Shown: piece by piece, positions 1-5,018 of the stretch
Position numbering within the stretch: position 1 is the first letter of the stretch
How the letters are laid out: the number at the start of each line of letters is the position of its first letter
Assembly: GCA_003449615.1 (NCBI GenBank)
Contig: DMHA01000223.1
Coordinates: 1-5,018, forward strand
Origin: Flavobacterium sp.
GTDB lineage: Bacteria > Bacteroidota > Bacteroidia > Flavobacteriales > Flavobacteriaceae
Reading direction: 5' to 3'
DNA: 5,018 nucleotides
Made by a program: the position numbers and the translations under genes
Notes under the pieces: generated by a model
Told to the model about the DNA's origin: nothing
Databases searched by the model: none
What the model saw: only the letters and a program-made list of their open reading frames with translations

Positions 1-22
1 GGTTCGAATCCTGCTCTCCCCA
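1..22 (+). tRNA. 3' end of a tRNA (possibly tRNA-Tyr), truncated by window start
   Basis: The first 22 bases read as the end of a tRNA. GG at 1-2 is the end of the T-stem 5' strand, TTCGAAT at 3-9 is the T-loop, and CCTGC at 10-14 is the T-stem 3' strand. TCTCCCC at 15-21 is the 3' acceptor strand, and A22 is the discriminator base. CCA is not encoded (the next bases are CA then A-rich), so it would be added by the CCA-adding enzyme. The implied acceptor 5' strand is GGGGAGA, which from memory fits flavobacterial tRNA-Tyr. The anticodon lies outside the window, so the amino acid identity is a guess. An intrinsic terminator follows 12 bases later. Confidence 0.85.
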
Positions 23-34
23 CAAAAATAAATG

Positions 35-79
35 ATACATTTTTAAGAAGTTTGCTTAATTAAAAATGTATTTTTTTTT
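35..79 (+). terminator. Intrinsic terminator of the tRNA transcript
   Basis: A perfect 12-bp stem pairs 35-46 (ATACATTTTTAA) with 60-71 (TTAAAAATGTAT), extendable by one G-U pair at 34/72. The 13-base loop contains a further AAG/CTT mini-stem. The 3' arm runs straight into nine T residues at 71-79. This is the classical form of a Rho-independent terminator and ends the tRNA transcript that enters from the left. Confidence 0.85.
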
Positions 80-287
80 AGTTTTAAATTAAGATTATTT
101 GAAGTAAAATTAACAACTTATTAATATACAAATAATTGCTAAAAAAAAATAAACGTTTTAAAACCTCATAAATGGCAAAATAAAATTTACAACTACACTC
201 TATTAAGATTAAAAAATAGACTAAAATTACTATACTTTTAAACAATAAGTAAAATATATACAAATATCAAAATATCTTATACGTTTT
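80..287. other. AT-rich intergenic stretch without recognisable gene
   Basis: This is the body of the gap between the tRNA terminator and the promoter of the WG-repeat gene. It is very AT-rich. I found no open frame of note, no further tRNA, no tandem repeat and no second TAnnTTTG box on either strand. It reads as ordinary spacer. Confidence 0.6.
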
Positions 288-319
288 TTTGAAACTTCAT
301 AATATTTCATTTATGTTTG
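288..319 (+). promoter_or_regulatory. Bacteroidota-type promoter for the WG-repeat gene
   Basis: TTTG at 288-291 and TATGTTTG at 312-319 are separated by 20 bases. They match the known Flavobacterium/Bacteroides housekeeping consensus, a TTG-type -33 element and a TAnnTTTG -7 element about 17-23 bases apart. Transcription would start near 326, leaving a leader of about 30 bases before the ATG at 357. No Shine-Dalgarno sequence precedes the ATG, which is normal for this phylum. Confidence 0.75.
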
Positions 320-356
320 TTAAAATAAATATTAATTCTAACCTCCCAAATTAATT

Positions 357-992
357 ATGAAAAAATCACTAACACTAGGTATGCTGCTTGTCCTAACCTT
401 TTCATTTGGACAAAAATTGTTTATTGTAAAAGCAGACGATAAATTTGGACTTATTAACGATTCTGGTCTTGAAGTTATTTCACCAAAATACAACTCAATA
501 CAAGAATTTGACAGAGATCATGTCAATTAGGCTATGGTAGAATTAAATGGTTTGTTTGGTTTTGTGGATAAATCAGGAAAAATTGTTGTCGAACCCAAAT
601 ACGAATCCATAGGAGTTTATGGAGCAAATAATTCGGGTTGGGCACTTGTTAAAAAAGATGGCAAACTCGGGTTTATAGATGAAGATGGCAAAGAAGTAGT
701 TCCTCCTACCTTTATCAAAATTGGAAATTTTGGAGAATATTCTAAGGAATGGGCAGTAGTTGAAGAACAAGGACTAAAAGGATTTATCAATAGACAAGGT
801 GGTCTTGTTATTCCACCTAAATATGCTGAAGTTGAAAAATTTGACATCATCAGAAAAAATTGGGCTATGGTTAAAAGTAGATCCGAAAAATTTGGATTTA
901 TTGACAAGACAGGTAAAGAAATTATCCCAGTAACTTATGATAGTATTGAGATTTTTAGAAAAAATAAGACGAATATAGTTGCCACAGAATAA
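357..992 (+). pseudogene. Secreted WG-repeat protein, interrupted by an in-frame amber codon
   Basis: Reading from ATG 357 gives a 211-codon frame broken by TAG at 528-530 (codon 58) and otherwise open to TAA 990-992. Residues 1-19 (MKKSLTLGMLLVLTFSFGQ) form a signal peptide, with the FGQ end typical of flavobacterial exported proteins. The rest is a run of 37-residue WG-type repeats of the kind FGFIDKTGKEIIPVTYDSI followed by WAMV. The repeat tryptophans are W95, W132 and W169, and codon 58 is exactly 37 codons before W95. AAT TAG GCT ATG GT at the stop matches AAT TGG GCT ATG GT at W169, so one G-to-A change at 529 explains it. The ATG at 534 would give a 152-residue remnant without signal peptide, which automated pipelines may call as the gene. 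WG-repeat proteins have no well-defined function. I infer a recent pseudogene. A sequencing error or readthrough remains possible. Confidence 0.8.
417..971 (+). repeat. Five diverged 111-bp (37-residue) WG-repeat units within the gene
   Basis: Counting from the Trp position, units start at codons 21, 58, 95, 132 and 169 (bases 417, 528, 639, 750 and 861), an exact 37-codon period without indels. Recurrent features are W-A-x-V at the start, G-F-I-D at about position 11, G-K at 17 and I/V-P-P-K-Y at about 20-25. The first unit has LFIV where the others have WAxV, as expected for an edge unit. The repeat is conserved at protein level, and the DNA copies have diverged. Confidence 0.8.
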
Positions 993-1014
993 ATTCAAAC
1001 AATAAAATAATTTG

Positions 1015-1048
1015 AAAAAGGATTTCTTAATTGAAGTCCTTTTTTTTT
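1015..1048 (+). terminator. Intrinsic terminator after the WG-repeat gene
   Basis: A 12-bp stem pairs 1015-1026 (AAAAAGGATTTC) with 1033-1044 (GAAGTCCTTTTT), with one U-G wobble at 1023/1036 and loop TTAATT at 1027-1032. An uninterrupted T-run covers 1040-1048. It lies 22 bases after the stop codon at 992, so it separates this gene from the acetyltransferase downstream. Confidence 0.85.
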
Positions 1049-1188
1049 ATTTTCATTTTTTTTTAAATATTTATTATATTAGTTTCTTCAATATAAACAG
1101 ATGAACTCATTATCTCAAAGAAATCAATCACTCGAACCAATACAAATAACTAGAAATTCAAGGATTTAATTTAGTAACAAATTTACAA

Positions 1189-1695
1189 ATGAATTATCAC
1201 TTTCGAAAAGCTGAAATGACTGAAACTTCCGAAATTTGGGCTATTTTAAAACATGCCATTTTGAGAAGAAAAATTGACGGCAGCAATCAATGGCAAGACG
1301 GTTATCCCAATCTGGAAGTTATCAAAAATGATATTGAGAAAGAGTGCGGATACGTTTTAATCGAAGAAAAAACCATCATTGGTTATTGTGCTGTTGTTGT
1401 CAATTACGAACCTGAATATCAAAAAATTGAAGGGAATTGGTTGACAAATTTAGATTTTGTTGTCATTCATCGACTTGCTTTAGATGAAAATCATTTAGGG
1501 AAAAATCTATCCAAAACGATGATTGAATTTGTTGAAGATTTTGCAAAAAGCAAAAATATTTATAGCATAAAAGCTGACACGAATCACGATAATATTCCAA
1601 TGATGAAAATCTTTGAAAAATCGGGTTTTTGCTTTTGTGGCATCGTTCATTTTCGAGGAAGTCCAAGAAGAGCTTACGAAAAAGTGCTTGAATAA
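1189..1695 (+). CDS. GNAT-family N-acetyltransferase
   Basis: The product is a 168-residue cytoplasmic protein with the single-domain GNAT layout, expected to transfer an acetyl group from acetyl-CoA to an amine. The substrate cannot be read from the sequence. The N-terminal part carries WAILKHAI (17-24) and QWQDGYPN (34-41), which I associate with a GNAT subgroup common in Bacteroidota and Firmicutes. Strand beta-4 and motif A cover about 88-118 (VVIHRLALDENHLGKNLS at 91-108). Motif B is ADTNHDNIPMMKIFEKSGF (129-147). The acetyl-CoA loop, usually Q/R-x-x-G-x-G/A, reads LGKNLS (103-108), so its three consensus positions are all changed. The length is normal for the family. The ATG follows an A-rich leader without Shine-Dalgarno sequence. 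A terminator upstream and convergent ABC-F downstream make it a single-gene unit. I found no perfect TAnnTTTG box; TAATTTAG at 1167-1174 is one base off and lacks a -33 partner. Confidence 0.85.
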   Translation: MNYHFRKAEMTETSEIWAILKHAILRRKIDGSNQWQDGYPNLEVIKNDIEKECGYVLIEEKTIIGYCAVVVNYEPEYQKIEGNWLTNLDFVVIHRLALDENHLGKNLSKTMIEFVEDFAKSKNIYSIKADTNHDNIPMMKIFEKSGFCFCGIVHFRGSPRRAYEKVLE

Positions 1696-1732
1696 GGCTT
1701 ATTGAAAGTTGACAATATATTATTCCGATAGG

Positions 1733-3408
<1,676 letters not shown>

Positions 3409-3465
3409 ATATAAGTCACCCAAAATTAGGCTAGATTCATCAATCAAGGAATGTGAATTTTAATG

Positions 3466-3480
3466 ATTGGCTTTGCCAAT
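3466..3480. repeat. Short inverted repeat (6-bp stem, 3-base loop)
   Basis: ATTGGC at 3466-3471 and GCCAAT at 3475-3480 form a compact hairpin with loop TTT. It sits 31 bases after the stop of the small membrane-protein gene on the - strand. There is no T-run on either side, so it is not a convincing intrinsic terminator. It might act as a weak 3' end stabiliser. The rest of 3409-3511 shows nothing recognisable. Confidence 0.4.
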
Positions 3481-3511
3481 GACAATAAGTTTGATGTTCT
3501 TTGAAAACAAA

Positions 3512-3718
3512 TTAACTATCCAAAAATGAATCAGAATTGTTTTTTCTCTTGAACAATTTTAGAATTAAAAGTACAAACGCAACAGCTTCGAAAGTCATTC
3601 CAATTATTAGAAAGAAAGTTGTCCAATCTTTTCGTTCGTTGGTGATTTTGAAGGCAGCCCCAATGATGACAAGTATTGCTCCTATTAGGAAAAGGACTAG
3701 GATTTGTGTGTTTTTCAT
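3512..3718 (-). CDS. Small two-helix membrane protein, GldL-like transmembrane hairpin
   Basis: I chose the ATG at 3718, giving 68 residues. A perfect -7 box at 3737-3744 lies between it and the earlier in-frame ATG at 3787, and the extra 23 residues of the longer form look like translated leader. Two hydrophobic helices are seen, about 6-22 (ILVLFLIGAILVIIGAA) and about 34-56, followed by the basic tail KLFKRK and a polar end. The pattern G-A-A-F-K-I-T (20-26) and G-x-x-x-E-A (40-45) resembles GldL, the inner-membrane motor protein of flavobacterial gliding and type 9 secretion, around its K27 and E49. GldL is longer, with a cytoplasmic region absent here. Location is therefore the inner membrane. 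A motor or ion-channel role is inference only; the function is unknown. The gene lies between secA and the ABC-F gene on the same strand but has its own promoter. Confidence 0.75.
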   Translation of the reverse strand: MKNTQILVLFLIGAILVIIGAAFKITNERKDWTTFFLIIGMTFEAVAFVLLILKLFKRKNNSDSFLDS

Positions 3719-3736
3719 AAGAGAATTATAAAGTCT

Positions 3737-3744
3737 CAAAGATA
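3737..3744 (-). promoter_or_regulatory. -7 promoter element of the small membrane-protein gene
   Basis: TATCTTTG on the - strand (3744-3737) is a perfect TAnnTTTG match, 18 bases upstream of the ATG at 3718. The -33 region is poor: only TTT at 3769-3767 is found at a 22-base spacing, without the G. The transcript would start near 3730. This fixes the start codon at 3718 and excludes 3787. Confidence 0.55.
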
Positions 3745-3791
3745 TTGAAAAGTGATAGAAAGATTTAAAGTTACTATTCAAACCCAATAGA

Positions 3792-3831
3792 GGATTTAAT
3801 AATTTAGTTTACAATCTAAAATCTTAAATCC
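3792..3831 (-). terminator. Inverted repeat just after secA, possible transcript end
   Basis: On the - strand GGATTTAA (3831-3824) pairs perfectly with TTAAATCC (3799-3792), and inside it TTTAG pairs with CTAAA around an 8-base loop. The hairpin begins two bases after the secA stop codon. It is AT-rich and no T-run follows on the - strand, so it is an atypical terminator or an mRNA 3' end stabiliser. Confidence 0.35.
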
Positions 3832-3833
3832 AT

Positions 3834-5018
3834 TTAATGAACCAAAACCCAAGTTCCATTGGCAATCAAGCTTTCGGCTTTCTTGTATTTTATTTGTTGC
3901 GTTTGTCCGTTGGCTACGTTTTGAATGGTAACTGTATCGTTTCGATTAATTTTTGGCTGGTCGCGAACAATGGTTTCTGTTACCTGACGCTGTTGCGTTT
4001 GTCCTGCTTCACGATTGGCGCTTTCGCTGGAAACAATTTCGTCTTTACTGGTTTTGTAATTTTCTTTTACTCTAACGTGTTTGGCTTCTTGAATTGCAGG
4101 AGCTTGCTGTTGTGGCAAATCTCCTTTAAACAAGAACGAAATTACCTCTTTATTCACACCATTCAACATCGAACTAAACAAATTATAAGCTTCGAATTTA
4201 TAAATTAGCAAAGGGTCTTTTTGCTCGTGAACTGCCAGTTGAACCGATTGTTTCAACTCGTCCATTTTGCGTAAATGTTTTTTCCAAGCTTCATCTACAA
4301 TAGCCAAAGTGATGTTTTTCTCGAAATCGGCAACCAGTTGATTTCCTTTCGATTCATAAGCTTTTTTCAAATCAGTTACCACATTTAGCGATTTTATTCC
4401 ATCGGTAAACGGAACTACAATGCGTTCATAATGATTGTTTTTGTCTTCATACACATTGCTGATAATCGGAAATGCCTCTCTAGCACTGCGTTCGGTTTTT
4501 TCGGTATAAAATTGAGAGGCTGCTTTATACACTTTAGCGGTCAATTCAATATCGGTCAATTTGGCAAAATCATTTTCAGTAATTGGAGAAGTGATAGAGA
4601 AATAACGAATCAATTCGAATTCAAAATTCTTGAAATCATTGGTCGCTTTATTTTCGGTCACAATCAAATCGCAAGTGTCATACAACATATTGGCAATATC
4701 AAGTTTCAAACGTTCTCCGTGCAAAGCGTGACGACGGCGTTTGTAAACCACTTCACGCTGCGCATTCATCACGTCATCATATTCCAACAAACGTTTACGA
4801 ACGCCAAAGTTGTTTTCTTCTACTTTTTTCTGTGCTCTTTCGATAGATTTGGTCATCATCGAATGTTGAATCACTTCACCTTCTTTCAATCCCATTCTGT
4901 CCATCACTTTGGCGACTCTTTCGGAACCAAATAAACGCATCAAGTTGTCTTCAAGCGAGACATAAAATTGCGAACTTCCTGGATCTCCTTGACGACCTGC
5001 ACGACCACGCAACTGACG
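3834..5018 (-). CDS. secA: Protein translocase subunit SecA, C-terminal part (5' end outside window)
   Basis: The ATPase motor that pushes preproteins through SecYEG at the inner membrane. About 394 C-terminal residues are present, and flavobacterial SecA is roughly 1,100, so about two thirds lie beyond the right edge. The frame is open to the last base: the first codons give RQLRGRAGRQGDPGSSQFY, helicase motif VI at the end of nucleotide-binding domain 2, so the TTG at 5012 is an internal leucine and not a start. VRKRLLEYDDVMNAQREVV (73-91 of this fragment) is the helical wing/scaffold region. The segment at about 238-285 (AIVDEAWKKHLRKMDELKQ, then YKFEAYNLFSSML) is the scaffold and two-helix-finger region. 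A Gln-rich linker (about 300-355) leads to a tail with INRND and ending GTWVLVH. No Cys-x-Cys...Cys-His/Cys zinc motif is present. It is the upstream gene on the - strand and is followed by the hairpin at 3792-3831. Confidence 0.97.
   Translation of the reverse strand, partial: RQLRGRAGRQGDPGSSQFYVSLEDNLMRLFGSERVAKVMDRMGLKEGEVIQHSMMTKSIERAQKKVEENNFGVRKRLLEYDDVMNAQREVVYKRRRHALHGERLKLDIANMLYDTCDLIVTENKATNDFKNFEFELIRYFSITSPITENDFAKLTDIELTAKVYKAASQFYTEKTERSAREAFPIISNVYEDKNNHYERIVVPFTDGIKSLNVVTDLKKAYESKGNQLVADFEKNITLAIVDEAWKKHLRKMDELKQSVQLAVHEQKDPLLIYKFEAYNLFSSMLNGVNKEVISFLFKGDLPQQQAPAIQEAKHVRVKENYKTSKDEIVSSESANREAGQTQQRQVTETIVRDQPKINRNDTVTIQNVANGQTQQIKYKKAESLIANGTWVLVH

Noticed and set aside
534..992. 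Independent gene starting at ATG 534
   Set aside because: Signal peptide, promoter and the first repeat unit lie upstream in the same frame, broken only by one TAG, so the gene starts at 357.
1101..1169. 22-residue open frame (starting MNSLSQRNQ) between the terminator and the acetyltransferase
   Set aside because: No promoter box, ribosome-binding site or recognisable similarity; a frame of this length is expected by chance.
1167..1174. TAATTTAG as -7 box of the acetyltransferase promoter
   Set aside because: One mismatch to TAnnTTTG, no TTG at a suitable distance upstream, and it would leave only about 8 bases of leader.
1689..1703. AATAAG-G-CTTATT palindrome at the end of the acetyltransferase gene as a terminator
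   Set aside because: The loop is too small for a stable hairpin and no T-run follows; it overlaps the stop codon and is probably chance.
3466..3480. Hairpin as intrinsic terminator of the small membrane gene
   Set aside because: The stem is only 6 bp and no T-run follows on either strand.
3837..4934. Long open frames on the + strand opposite secA, and similar ones opposite the ABC-F gene
   Set aside because: They lie antisense to strongly conserved proteins, are rich in Phe, His and Ile from reverse-complement codon bias, and show no domain or start context.
5010..5012. TTG as a start codon of a 392-residue gene
   Set aside because: The codons before it (CGT CAG) are in frame and complete the conserved SecA motif QLRGRAGRQGDPG, so this is an internal leucine of a gene that continues outside the window.

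Overview
The window looks like a chromosomal segment from a member of the Flavobacteriaceae, probably Flavobacterium or a close relative. The evidence is a very AT-rich background, absence of Shine-Dalgarno sequences, three matches to the Bacteroidota -7 box TAnnTTTG placed just upstream of genes, a signal peptide ending in FSFGQ, and flavobacterial-looking SecA, ABC-F and GldL-like proteins.

Layout. Positions 1-22 are the 3' end of a tRNA, followed by a textbook intrinsic terminator (35-79). An AT-rich gap with a good promoter (288-319) leads to a secreted WG-repeat protein gene on the + strand (357-992). This gene is interrupted by an in-frame TAG at 528-530, at the exact position of the tryptophan that recurs every 37 residues. 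It ends at a strong terminator (1015-1048). A GNAT-family acetyltransferase follows on the + strand (1189-1695). Everything to the right is on the - strand: a YbiT-type ABC-F ATPase (1733-3349) with its own promoter, a 68-residue two-helix membrane protein (3512-3718) resembling the membrane hairpin of the gliding-motor protein GldL, and the C-terminal 394 codons of secA (3834-5018), which runs off the right edge.

The genes do not form one pathway. SecA exports proteins such as the WG-repeat precursor would have been, and ABC-F proteins of this type act on the ribosome, so the right half is housekeeping. The left half (tRNA, decayed repeat protein, lone GNAT) is more variable in character. 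I see no mobile element, CRISPR array or phage gene. The best leads are the amber codon at a repeat-defining Trp, the stand-alone GldL-like hairpin with the charged Lys/Glu pair, the ABC-F protein with one intact and one doubly degenerate ATP site, and a SecA tail without the usual zinc-binding motif.
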